Shown piece by piece: positions 1-7,265 of a DNA stretch of 64,000 nucleotides. The DNA is taken from positions 124,001 to 188,000 of the forward strand of contig NZ_VIRN01000064.1 of assembly GCF_008107725.1 (NCBI RefSeq), given 5' to 3'. The notes beneath the pieces are model-generated. The model worked only from the letters and a program-made list of their open reading frames with translations. It made no database searches and was not told where the DNA came from. How positions within the stretch are numbered: position 1 is the first letter of the stretch; every line of letters starts with the position of its first letter. This DNA comes from Marinobacter sp. BW6. GTDB lineage: Bacteria > Pseudomonadota > Gammaproteobacteria > Pseudomonadales > Oleiphilaceae. A program made the translations under genes and the position numbers.

Positions 1-149
1 TCCGCAACCCAGGCAGCGGGAGAACCGAGGCCCGGAAGGTTGGTAGCGAAGGCTACGGGCATTTTCCAGCGCAGATCGTCTGCGAAAGCGGAACCCGTGG
101 TGAGAGCAATCGCACCGGCCACACCGGTGAGAGCCTTGAGAAGTTTCAT
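1..149 (-). CDS. TRAP transporter substrate-binding protein, DctP type (N-terminal part)
   Basis: Only the first 49 codons are in the window; the gene runs off the left edge. It starts with a typical Sec signal peptide (MKLLK, a hydrophobic core and an Ala-x-Ala site near residue 23), followed by DDLRWKMPVAF, which looks like the first beta strand of DctP-family periplasmic solute receptors. Such receptors deliver carboxylates to a TRAP membrane permease. A good ribosome site (aggag) precedes the ATG at 149. The neighbouring sigma-54 activator and 3-hydroxybutyrate-oligomer hydrolase suggest a hydroxy-acid such as 3-hydroxybutyrate as ligand; that is inference. The permease subunits would lie outside the window. 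Confidence 0.75.
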   Translation of the reverse strand, partial: MKLLKALTGVAGAIALTTGSAFADDLRWKMPVAFATNLPGLGSPAAWVA

Positions 150-323
150 TGGCAAGTCTCCTAACTTTGTTGTTTTGTCTGGCCTGGCGGCTTACAACCT
201 GAAAGGCCTGATCTGAGTATAGTCAGAGAATGCAGGAACAGACGGACAGGATAATATTTGGGGTCCAACAGTTGGCGCCAGTCTTGTTCTCTGCATTGTT
301 CTGACGTCCTGCACCTCGGATGT

Positions 324-339
324 TGCAGACACTATGCCA
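324..339 (-). promoter_or_regulatory. Predicted sigma-54 promoter of the TRAP gene
   Basis: Read leftward the sequence is TGGCATAGTGTCTGCA, which has the invariant GG-N10-GC spacing and is close to the TGGCAC-N5-TTGCA consensus. The predicted transcription start is about position 313. A gene for a sigma-54 activator lies directly upstream, and candidate enhancer sites are 80-170 bp away. Confidence 0.6.
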
Positions 340-403
340 GAATAACTTTATTTATTTAATTCAATTAGTTATGGAAAAACAAAGAGGTCGGCGAGAAAAG
401 GAT

Positions 404-421
404 TGTCCGAAAAACCAGACA
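404..421. promoter_or_regulatory. 18-bp palindromic operator candidate, TRAP-proximal
   Basis: TGTCCGAAAAACCAGACA matches TGTCC-N8-GGACA at 9 of 10 arm positions. Its centre is about 99 bp upstream of the predicted sigma-54 start, a usual enhancer distance. Confidence 0.55.
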
Positions 422-446
422 GCATTAGACATCAGTCGTACGTGGT

Positions 447-464
447 TGTACGGATAATCAGACA
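447..464. promoter_or_regulatory. 18-bp palindromic operator candidate, second TRAP site
   Basis: TGTACGGATAATCAGACA matches TGTCC-N8-GGACA at 8 of 10 arm positions. It lies 43 bp from the first site and 20 bp from the third, close to whole helical turns. Confidence 0.45.
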
Positions 465-466
465 AT

Positions 467-484
467 CGTCCGAATTTCAGGACA
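467..484. promoter_or_regulatory. 18-bp palindromic operator candidate, third TRAP site
   Basis: CGTCCGAATTTCAGGACA matches TGTCC-N8-GGACA at 9 of 10 arm positions. It straddles the stop codon (477-479) of the regulator gene, so part of its sequence is also constrained by coding. Confidence 0.5.
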
Positions 485-1922
485 GTTTGGCCAGTTTCTC
501 GTAAAGGACGGATCTGGAGATGCCCAAGAGCTTTGCAGCACGGGTGCGGTTGCCACGGCTCGCCACAAGGGCTTCTTCAATGGCCTGGGCCTCGGCCTCA
601 GCCAGAGTCCGGGATAACGGCCTGACCGGTTGCGAAGCCAGAGAGGAAACCGGACGGGTTCCTCCGCGGGGCAGAACCTTGAAAATGGCGTCAGCATCCA
701 GCAGCCCGCCCTCTTCACCCATGGTCATCGCGCGCTCCAGAACGTTTCGCAACTCACGGATATTACCGGGCCAGTCGTAACTGCCCAGAGCCGATACACC
801 AGCATCCGTAATCTCTCCGCGCAACTCCAGTCCTTCGCATACCTCTTCAAGCAGTGCTTCGCAGAGGACACCAAGATCCGCCAGACGATCCCGCAAAGGC
901 GGGATGGGAATCTCCAGGACATTGAGACGGTAATAGAGATCCGAGCGGAAATTACCCTCGGCAATCATGACCTCAAGATTTCGGCTGGTAGCGGCAATAA
1001 CCCTGACATCCACCGAAACCACCTTGTTGGAGCCGAGCGGCTCGATCTCACCCTCCTGCAAGGCGCGCAGGAGCTTGGCCTGCAACGGCAGGGGCATATC
1101 GCCCACTTCATCAAGGAACAGGGTGCCACCGTTCGCCAGCTGGAACTTGCCCTCTCGGGTACGACGATCCGCGCCGGTATAGGCTCCCGGGGCGACACCA
1201 AAAAACTCAGCCTCAAGAAGATTGTCCGGAATCGCAGCGACATTCACGCCCACGAAGGGTTTTTCAGCACGGCCCGAAACCGTGTGGATAGCCTGGGCAA
1301 GCACTTCCTTGCCGGTGCCAGTCTCGCCCAGCAAAAGCACCGGCATGTCACGACCAGCGGCCAGACGTGCCCGCCGTTTGACCTCCAGCGCTGCCGGGCT
1401 GGCGCCGACAAAGTCACCCAGGCTGTAGCGGGTACCCCGCGCCTTTTTCGCCAATGCCTTGCGCGCGGCAGCCAGATCCTGGTGTAGCCGCCGGTATTTT
1501 GAAACCAGTGGCGTCAGGGGCTGGAGATCATCGTAGAGGACAAACGCCACCGCACCGACGATTTTTCCGTCGTCGTCATAGTAGGGCAAACGGGTTACCA
1601 CCAGCTGCTGCTGGTTGTGTTCCATGATGTCCAACAACAGGGGTTTGCCGGTTTCAACCACCTCCGGCATCCGGGTATGGGGGATGAGTTGGCGCACCGG
1701 TTTACCAATCACCTTGGAGGGGTCCCCGAGGCCGAGCAGGTGCGAATAGCTGCTGTTGATCCAGGTAATCCGGGCACTGCAGTCCACGGCGATGGCGCCG
1801 GCGCTGGCTTCCTCGAACATCGGAAACAGGGCCTCGATCAGGTCTCTGGTCAGGCCACTTTTATTGTTGTCAGAAAACAGCTGTGTCATGTACCGCGCAC
1901 CAACGGGTCGAATGTCATTCAT
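477..1922 (-). CDS. Sigma-54-dependent PAS regulator, NtrC family (HbcR-like)
   Basis: Enhancer-binding activator of 481 aa. An N-terminal PAS domain (about residues 28-135) precedes an AAA+ sigma-54 interaction domain with Walker A GETGTGKE (199-206), GAYTGA (246-251, the sigma-54 contact loop, usually GAFTGA) and Walker B GTLFLDE (266-272). A Fis-type helix-turn-helix with NRTRAAKLLGISRSVLYEKL closes the protein. The ATG at 1922 is preferred; an upstream extension to 2135 would overlap the next gene and reads as low-complexity Arg/Pro sequence. There is no receiver domain, so the PAS domain probably senses a ligand. The architecture and its 3-hydroxybutyrate neighbours resemble Pseudomonas HbcR, but orthology is inference. 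Confidence 0.85.
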   Translation of the reverse strand: MNDIRPVGARYMTQLFSDNNKSGLTRDLIEALFPMFEEASAGAIAVDCSARITWINSSYSHLLGLGDPSKVIGKPVRQLIPHTRMPEVVETGKPLLLDIMEHNQQQLVVTRLPYYDDDGKIVGAVAFVLYDDLQPLTPLVSKYRRLHQDLAAARKALAKKARGTRYSLGDFVGASPAALEVKRRARLAAGRDMPVLLLGETGTGKEVLAQAIHTVSGRAEKPFVGVNVAAIPDNLLEAEFFGVAPGAYTGADRRTREGKFQLANGGTLFLDEVGDMPLPLQAKLLRALQEGEIEPLGSNKVVSVDVRVIAATSRNLEVMIAEGNFRSDLYYRLNVLEIPIPPLRDRLADLGVLCEALLEEVCEGLELRGEITDAGVSALGSYDWPGNIRELRNVLERAMTMGEEGGLLDADAIFKVLPRGGTRPVSSLASQPVRPLSRTLAEAEAQAIEEALVASRGNRTRAAKLLGISRSVLYEKLAKLS

Positions 1923-1972
1923 CTTGATAACCCTGGCACCCGACAGGCCGGGTGCAGTCACGGAAGTATATG

Positions 1973-2022
1973 GGGCCCCCGTATCGGGGGCAAACGAAGC
2001 CGGCCCTATATCGGGCCGGCCA
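1973..2022 (-). terminator. Hairpins downstream of the oligomer hydrolase gene
   Basis: Two GC-rich inverted repeats follow the hydrolase stop: GGCCCGATATAGGGCC within 2001-2020, and GCCCCCGATACGGGGGC around 1974-1991. Neither has a strong U tract, so termination strength is uncertain. They separate the hydrolase from the regulator gene downstream. Confidence 0.4.
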
Positions 2023-2031
2023 GTGACACGC

Positions 2032-4137
2032 TTATTCCGGGATTTGGACCTGGTCGTCAGCAAAGACAATCCTGTCTGCGGCATCCGGCGCGGGATTGAT
2101 CGCCGGCAGGTTGGCTTCCGCCAACGGTGTCGCAATGTCGCCCCGGGGCACTGTCCGAACCACCTGACTGGGCGGCAACGCCTGCTTCTCGGTCAGATTG
2201 GCCCAAACCAGATCCAGCGCCTGGAAATAGTAGTGGTGCAGCGGCACATAACGATCGGCAACGCCCGCGAACCCATTGAGCACGTCCAGATGGTGGGCGT
2301 TGAGGATTTCGTAGTACCGAAGGTTGCTTTTCTTTCCTTCCACTCGCTGGTTCAGGCCGAAATAGGGCCTGGACGTGTGGTTGATTGGCAGAATCGCGTC
2401 GGCACGACCGGTGACAAAAACCGTCGGCTTGCCTTGCAGATCGCCCGAGGCGCGAACCTCGGCGATCCCCTCCGCAATTGCCGTTGCCAGCTCGGCGTCG
2501 GAACCTTCCAGATCCGTTCCGCTAATGGCGTCGCTGCCCTGGGCAAGGCTTCGAAGGCACAACAGGGCATCCAGGCCATAGTCCAATTGATTGGAGCTCG
2601 GGGAGGCACTGGCAGGCAGATTGGTGGGCTGACCATCGGCATCGTCGTACACGATGTTCACCCCGGCCGACGGCGGAATGCCATTGCTGGCCGAAAACAA
2701 GGCGGCCTCGACCGTGGGCGCCAACTGGGTTACGGCTCCGGCGGTATCAGTTGCCGACAGACTGAGTTCACAGACCCGATCCTCAACACCGGCCCGGCCA
2801 TAGGTGTTGGCATAGGTCATGGAAATACTCGGAGCCACCGCCAACCCGAAGTGCACGGGTGCCAGCAGGTTCTGTTCCGGCTGAATACCGAATTCCTCAT
2901 TGAGTATCCGAAGAGCATCGGTCGCCCGGGCATCAAGGGTAGCACCGGTCACCAGCCCCTTATTGGCGAGGGAATTACAGATATTCTCGCCGATGGCCGG
3001 CGGATTGAACACGGCATTAAGCGGTGCGGTGTCGCGAATCGCCGGCGCCTGGTTGGCACAACCCTGATAGACGGCAAGAGCGGTCGTGTAATCCAGCAGG
3101 CTGCGACTGTGCTCAGTAATCACGGGGCCATCGCCCTGACGGATAGTGAAGCTGCGGTCCACCGTCGGGTTAACGTTCGGTTCGGAAACCGCCACGCCAT
3201 CAATCAGGCCCCGGGTATCCTGTTCGGCTGCACGAACTGACGAGCCACCGCCATTGGAGACACTGGAGGCGATGACCACCGTGTTTTTGGGGGTTATCGT
3301 CAGCAGGGTTTCACCGTTACCCAATTCCCGGCCAAACTTCTCGTTCAGCACGTAAAAACCGAACTCAATGGACTGCAACACATGCAGGCCCCAATCAGCT
3401 TCCGGATTGGCTTTGGAATGAGCGTGCTTGTAGGCGAAACGATCCGGCCAGTTACTGTCGAACGTGGCGCGCTGCTCATCGGTCAGGTCGGCCCGAAACT
3501 GCACGGGTTCATCGGATGAGGTCAGCGTGCCATCAATCCGCTGGGCGGTATTGGTGGCGAGGTTGTGTGAACCGGTTCCAGTGCCTTTATCGGTGTACAC
3601 CACGGCACACCCTTTCTTGAGTCCCCATTCCCCGGCGGTGCCGATGGCGCCATAGATGCCACGGGAACCGGACGAGGGCGCCGTGATCATACAAGGTTGA
3701 TCAGGATCGAAACTATCGGGCACCTGGGCCATGACCGTCACCGGCACACCGGTACCAGGCACCGACATGTAGGCAATGAATTCATCGCCCGGTATCAGGC
3801 CTTCACCGCTGGCGCCGACTTGTGGGCCGAAAAAGGTGCCGTAACCGCCGCCGGGAACCGTATCCACCAACGCTCGGTAGTTGTTATAGATCGCCAACCG
3901 GCGGAGCTCGGCAGCAGTGGGATTCAGAGGGTCTGTGAACGCAGGGGCAGGCGTACTGGCCAGACCGCTGGCACCCAGGCCCGCAGTCAGCAGGTCATCG
4001 GTAATACCGTCGTAGCTGGCCTGGTTTATATCGCCCCGGATGAAGTCGGGAATCTGATTGAACGGTGGCTTGTCCTTACAGGCAGTCAGGGTCATCCCCG
4101 TGGCGCCGATCAGGGCGCAGAGCATTATTCGTTTCAT
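2032..4137 (-). CDS. 3-hydroxybutyrate oligomer hydrolase (3HBOH family)
   Basis: Protein of 701 aa of the D-(-)-3-hydroxybutyrate oligomer hydrolase family, which cleaves short 3-hydroxybutyrate oligomers released from polyhydroxybutyrate into monomers. The N-terminus [20 protein letters not shown] is a lipoprotein-type signal ending in a Cys, so the enzyme is probably exported and membrane-anchored. A serine-hydrolase segment [12 protein letters not shown] and a late [15 protein letters not shown] strand before the final His region ([10 protein letters not shown]) fit the family. The ATG at 4137 has an aagga ribosome site seven bases upstream. A longer start at 4209 would cover the predicted promoter and lacks a signal peptide at its N-terminus. 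The gene follows a sigma-54-type promoter and three palindromic sites. Confidence 0.88.
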   Translation of the reverse strand: MKRIMLCALIGATGMTLTACKDKPPFNQIPDFIRGDINQASYDGITDDLLTAGLGASGLASTPAPAFTDPLNPTAAELRRLAIYNNYRALVDTVPGGGYGTFFGPQVGASGEGLIPGDEFIAYMSVPGTGVPVTVMAQVPDSFDPDQPCMITAPSSGSRGIYGAIGTAGEWGLKKGCAVVYTDKGTGTGSHNLATNTAQRIDGTLTSSDEPVQFRADLTDEQRATFDSNWPDRFAYKHAHSKANPEADWGLHVLQSIEFGFYVLNEKFGRELGNGETLLTITPKNTVVIASSVSNGGGSSVRAAEQDTRGLIDGVAVSEPNVNPTVDRSFTIRQGDGPVITEHSRSLLDYTTALAVYQGCANQAPAIRDTAPLNAVFNPPAIGENICNSLANKGLVTGATLDARATDALRILNEEFGIQPEQNLLAPVHFGLAVAPSISMTYANTYGRAGVEDRVCELSLSATDTAGAVTQLAPTVEAALFSASNGIPPSAGVNIVYDDADGQPTNLPASASPSSNQLDYGLDALLCLRSLAQGSDAISGTDLEGSDAELATAIAEGIAEVRASGDLQGKPTVFVTGRADAILPINHTSRPYFGLNQRVEGKKSNLRYYEILNAHHLDVLNGFAGVADRYVPLHHYYFQALDLVWANLTEKQALPPSQVVRTVPRGDIATPLAEANLPAINPAPDAADRIVFADDQVQIPE

Positions 4138-4202
4138 GATCGTTCCTTGTTTGTTGTTGTAAACGAACAGACCAGGCCTCAAGCCGGGCCCCGGTAACAC
4201 CA

Positions 4203-4218
4203 TGCGCATCCTGTGCCA
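4203..4218 (-). promoter_or_regulatory. Predicted sigma-54 promoter of the oligomer hydrolase
   Basis: Read leftward the sequence is TGGCACAGGATGCGCA: a perfect -24 TGGCAC box and GC at -12 with exact N10 spacing. The predicted start is near 4192, leaving a leader of about 55 bases. Confidence 0.6.
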
Positions 4219-4279
4219 ATTGGATACCTGACTGATTTAAAAGCTTTTAATGAATAACCTTTAGTTAAAGTGAGACGAT

Positions 4280-4297
4280 AATCCGGATTTCCGGACA
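4280..4297. promoter_or_regulatory. 18-bp palindromic operator candidate, hydrolase-proximal
   Basis: AATCCGGATTTCCGGACA matches TGTCC-N8-GGACA at 8 of 10 arm positions. Its centre is about 97 bp upstream of the predicted hydrolase start, nearly the same distance as the first TRAP site from its promoter. Confidence 0.45.
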
Positions 4298-4351
4298 CCT
4301 CTGGACAGAGAAGTCATTGGGAAGCGCCTTATTTGCCAGCCCCATCAAGAC

Positions 4352-4369
4352 TGTCCCGAAAATCGGACA
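4352..4369. promoter_or_regulatory. 18-bp perfect palindromic operator candidate
   Basis: TGTCCCGAAAATCGGACA has perfect five-base arms TGTCC/GGACA around eight bases and is the best example of the motif in the window. The centre is about 168 bp upstream of the predicted hydrolase start. Confidence 0.6.
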
Positions 4370-4370
4370 G

Positions 4371-4388
4371 TGTATTGAATGTCGGACA
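4371..4388. promoter_or_regulatory. 18-bp palindromic operator candidate in tandem
   Basis: TGTATTGAATGTCGGACA matches 8 of 10 arm positions and begins 19 bp after the previous site, so two dimers could sit on one face of the helix. It overlaps the possible -35 box of the esterase gene. Confidence 0.4.
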
Positions 4389-4481
4389 ATGGAGTTTGGG
4401 TATTGCTCACGGAGCCGGACTTACATCCACCACTATCGACCTGTCGTAGACTTGATGGAACGCTTCAAGAAGGAGATGTCA

Positions 4482-5393
4482 GTGTCCGGTTACCGAACAA
4501 GAGTAAAACGGAGCGGAATACTCGGATTGATCAGCAGTCTGCTGGTGCTGGCCGGGTGCGCGACCCATCACAACGGATCCGCCCCCGCTGACATCCCGGA
4601 TGAAGGCCCCTTCCAAATAGCTAAGGACTTGCGGTTCTCGCCCGATGGTTGGCCTGAAGCCCTGTTTGCCGACCTCTACCTCCCGAACAGGCAGCTGTCG
4701 CAGCGGCGCCGGCCGGTTGTTCTGATGGTTCACGGTGGCGGCTGGCAGCGCAGATCCCGGGAAGATATGGCCTGGATTGCAGAAGAGGTTGCCAGCCACG
4801 GTTTCGCGGTACTGAATATCGACTACCGGTTCGCGCCGGAACACACTTTTCCTGCCCAGCTGCACGATCTGCAACTCGCCCGACAGTGGCTGAACCGGCA
4901 CGCCGACGAGTATCACCTGGACGCAACGCAAGTGAGCGGCTTCGGGTTCTCCTCTGGCGCCCATCTCATTGCCTTAATGGCCCTGGTAGCAAGCTCGGAC
5001 AGCGAGCTGAACCGGCCCCACGGCGGGCCGGAAACCCGACTGAATGCGGTCGTCACCGGCGGCCTGCCCTCCGACCTGATGGCCTTTGGCTCGGGAAAAC
5101 TGATCCGGCAATTCCTTGGAGGTGAGCAGCACGAGATGCCGGGAACCTATCGCGAGGCATCACCGATCAGCCATGTAACCGGCAATGCTCCACCTTTTTT
5201 CCTGTTTCACGGCGCCATGGATATGCTCGTGCCTTTCAGCCAGACGGAACGCTTTCGGGAGGCGCTCCAGGACCAGCAGGTCTACAGCGAGTTGTATGAA
5301 ATGCACCTGAGGGGGCATGTAACCAGCTTTCTGACCGCGGGCGGTGCCATCGACGAAGCGATAGGGTTCCTCGTCCGTCAACAAGATGGCTGA
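4482..5393 (+). CDS. Lipoprotein alpha/beta-hydrolase (acetyl-esterase-like)
   Basis: Esterase of 303 aa with a lipoprotein signal (LVLAGC, Cys26). It has the oxyanion motif HGGGW (84-88), a nucleophile elbow GFSSG (Ser157), and likely Asp247 (GAMDMLV) and His279 (LRGH), all in hormone-sensitive-lipase / BD-FAE order. The GTG at 4482 is chosen because aaggag sits six bases before it; the ATG at 4476 would be flush against that site. Divergent from the oligomer hydrolase and sharing its palindromic region, it may act on related hydroxyacyl esters, but the substrate is unknown. Confidence 0.8.
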   Translation: MSGYRTRVKRSGILGLISSLLVLAGCATHHNGSAPADIPDEGPFQIAKDLRFSPDGWPEALFADLYLPNRQLSQRRRPVVLMVHGGGWQRRSREDMAWIAEEVASHGFAVLNIDYRFAPEHTFPAQLHDLQLARQWLNRHADEYHLDATQVSGFGFSSGAHLIALMALVASSDSELNRPHGGPETRLNAVVTGGLPSDLMAFGSGKLIRQFLGGEQHEMPGTYREASPISHVTGNAPPFFLFHGAMDMLVPFSQTERFREALQDQQVYSELYEMHLRGHVTSFLTAGGAIDEAIGFLVRQQDG

Positions 5394-5395
5394 AC

Positions 5396-5758
5396 CTAAC
5401 CAATTCGGATAAACGGCAGCAGGCTCAGGCCCATGATTATCAGAATGGCAACGCAGGCCGCCAGGGTCCGAATTGGTCGCTGCCTGAGCATGAACCAGAA
5501 ACCGCCAGACTCGCCCCGGGCCAGGTGCTCCTCGTAGGTCCGCCGCTGGGTCTCATAACGTTGCCGCTGATACTCATCCAGCAACGCTCGGGCCCGGGCC
5601 GCCTCCTCGTCATCGTGGACCCAGAAACCACCCATGCTGATCCCCCAGCGGCTTGGCGGCGTTTCATAATAGGCCACCTCATGGGCATCAAAGAGGGCCC
5701 GGATTTCATCGGCCTCGTCATCGGGCACATGGCGTAGATTCATCAGATGGTGGGGCAT
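5396..5758 (-). CDS. DUF6164 family membrane protein
   Basis: Small protein of 120 aa. The N-terminal part (MPHHLMNLRHVPDDEADEI) resembles a DUF2007-like putative signal-transduction fold with the conserved GGFWV segment. It is followed by an acidic/basic helical linker and one C-terminal membrane helix (about residues 97-116, RTLAACVAILIIMGLSLLPF). It would sit in the inner membrane with a cytoplasmic head. It converges on the esterase gene with two bases between the stop codons. The function is unknown. Confidence 0.75.
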   Translation of the reverse strand: MPHHLMNLRHVPDDEADEIRALFDAHEVAYYETPPSRWGISMGGFWVHDDEEAARARALLDEYQRQRYETQRRTYEEHLARGESGGFWFMLRQRPIRTLAACVAILIIMGLSLLPFIRIG

Positions 5759-5855
5759 GAACTCTCGTTGTCTGGTATCGGGTGCGGGTATCCCTATATC
5801 CTAGCACTAATGCCTGACTGGGCCCGACTGCACGAATTCGACACCGGAACACCGA

Positions 5856-7265
5856 ATGACCGACAGCCCCCTCCGATTGCTGCTGGAGTTTGACAACCAG
5901 GCGCAACGGGACAGATCACAACCTCCCACCTTCCTGCATCGCCGGGACCGCAAGTTCGCTCTGGTCTGTGAAGAGCAGGGCGTGGCTCCGGATGCCGCCC
6001 GCTGGCTGGCCCATCTGAGCCGGCTCAGTGGGCCCCGGACAACCCCGGCATCCACGGGCCAGACCCTGGGGGCCTGGCGCCGGATCACTGGTGTTTTTTC
6101 GGCAGCTGGTTTAATCGCAGGCGTGCTGACCATGGCCGGGCTGCTGTTTTACGACGGCGGCCAACGCATCAACATCACGGTGTTTCTGGCCTTCGTACTT
6201 TTGCACCTGGTGCTTGCCCTGTTTACCACCCTGCAATCCCTGGCCGGTTGGCAACCCTGGCGCTGGCTGGCGCGGCGGCTCGGGGCCAACCCTGACCAGG
6301 GGGTCTTCAACAAGCTCCATCCCCTCCTGATGGCCCAAGCCGCTCACCTGGGTGGTATCGCTTTCGGGATCGCGGGTCTGGTCACTTTGCTAGCCACAGT
6401 GGTCATACAGGACCTTGCCTTCGGCTGGAGCACCACCCTGGAAACGGCTGCTGAGAGCTACCACGGGTTGATAAGCGCCGTCGCAACGCCCTGGGCCTGG
6501 CTCTGGCCGGCAGCTGCCCCGGATCTTGCTCTGGTCGAGGGAACACGTTTCTTCCGGGCCGGCACTCCCACGGCAAGTCCCAACCCGGCTTTATGGGGGC
6601 AATGGTGGCCGTTTGTCACCATGCTCTGGGCAACCTGGATTCTGGCGCCACGACTGCTGCTGTGGGGACTTGCCTCGGCGCAGACACGACGAAAGGCCCA
6701 TCGTCTGCTCGCCAGCCATCCGGCCATGCACGCCCTGATGTATCGCATGGAAACTCCGACCCTGGACACCGGCAACAGCCACCATGACGCCGACGACCTG
6801 CCGGACACAAGAGCCCGAAGCGATTTGCTGCCACTGCCCGACAGCGACATTCTGCTGTGTTGGGCTGGCGCCGGCGAACCGGAACTGCCAGAGGCGCTTC
6901 GTTCAGGCAAACAGCTCGTGCTTCGTGCCGGGGGCAGCGCCAGTCTCTCGGACGATGATCAGGCTCTGAACCATATCGCCGGGCACCTGCAGACCCGCAC
7001 CAAAGCGGTCATCCTGCTGGTGCGTTGCTGGCAACCCCCCACCGGCGAACTTCAGGACTTTCTTGAGACCGCCCGTGGCATCTGGCCCGAGGGCGCCCGG
7101 GTCGCCCTGGTACCCCTGGCCGCAGACAGCAACCAGGAGCCCGATGCCCATCAGATCCAGCCCTGGCTTCGCTTTGCCGAGCGTGTTGGCAGCGAGTTTA
7201 TCCAAGTGTCGCTGCCCTCTTTCCAGATCCGGGATCCCTATTCAGCTGCCGGGGAGCACTCATGA
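5856..7265 (+). CDS. DUF2868 domain membrane protein
   Basis: Protein of 469 aa matching the DUF2868 family by its N-terminal LHRRDRKFAL pattern. Membrane helices lie around residues 80-130 and 165-195, with another hydrophobic stretch near 245-270. The C-terminal third is soluble and looks like a P-loop-less alpha/beta domain. Its stop overlaps the start of the GTPase gene (ATGA), so the two are probably co-translated; this pair is common in pseudomonads and relatives. The function is not known; the pairing suggests a membrane-associated GTPase complex. Confidence 0.8.
   Translation: MTDSPLRLLLEFDNQAQRDRSQPPTFLHRRDRKFALVCEEQGVAPDAARWLAHLSRLSGPRTTPASTGQTLGAWRRITGVFSAAGLIAGVLTMAGLLFYDGGQRINITVFLAFVLLHLVLALFTTLQSLAGWQPWRWLARRLGANPDQGVFNKLHPLLMAQAAHLGGIAFGIAGLVTLLATVVIQDLAFGWSTTLETAAESYHGLISAVATPWAWLWPAAAPDLALVEGTRFFRAGTPTASPNPALWGQWWPFVTMLWATWILAPRLLLWGLASAQTRRKAHRLLASHPAMHALMYRMETPTLDTGNSHHDADDLPDTRARSDLLPLPDSDILLCWAGAGEPELPEALRSGKQLVLRAGGSASLSDDDQALNHIAGHLQTRTKAVILLVRCWQPPTGELQDFLETARGIWPEGARVALVPLAADSNQEPDAHQIQPWLRFAERVGSEFIQVSLPSFQIRDPYSAAGEHS

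Larger units (their letters stand above)
150..476. other. Intergenic regulatory region upstream of the TRAP gene
   Basis: No convincing gene is present. The region holds a sigma-54-type promoter for the leftward TRAP gene (324-339) and three 18-bp palindromic sites (404-421, 447-464, 467-484). The last overlaps the stop codon of the upstream regulator gene. The predicted start near 313 would give a 5' leader of about 160 bases, in which I see no recognisable RNA element. Confidence 0.6.
4138..4481. other. Divergent regulatory region, oligomer hydrolase / esterase
   Basis: No gene is seen. The region holds the predicted sigma-54 promoter of the leftward hydrolase (4203-4218) and three 18-bp palindromic sites (4280-4297, 4352-4369, 4371-4388). 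For the rightward esterase I found no GG-N10-GC promoter; a weak sigma-70-like pair (TTGAAT at 4375 and GGGTAT 17 bases later) overlaps the last palindrome. Confidence 0.55.

Noticed and set aside
1923..2135. N-terminal extension of the sigma-54 regulator to 2135
   Set aside because: The extra residues are Arg/Pro-rich, overlap the hydrolase 3' end and cross its terminator-like hairpins; the PAS domain begins well after the ATG at 1922.
1756..3240. A 494-codon rightward open frame opposite the oligomer hydrolase
   Set aside because: It is antisense to a clear 3HBOH gene, is rich in Gly, Arg and Gln without domain motifs, and arises from the high-GC codon bias of the real gene.
4290..4307. 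A further 18-bp operator candidate (TCCGGACACCTCTGGACA)
   Set aside because: Only the right arm matches; the left arm fits TGTCC at one of five positions, and it overlaps a better site.
4389..4475. A sigma-54 promoter for the rightward esterase
   Set aside because: I checked each GG in this interval for GC ten bases later and found none.
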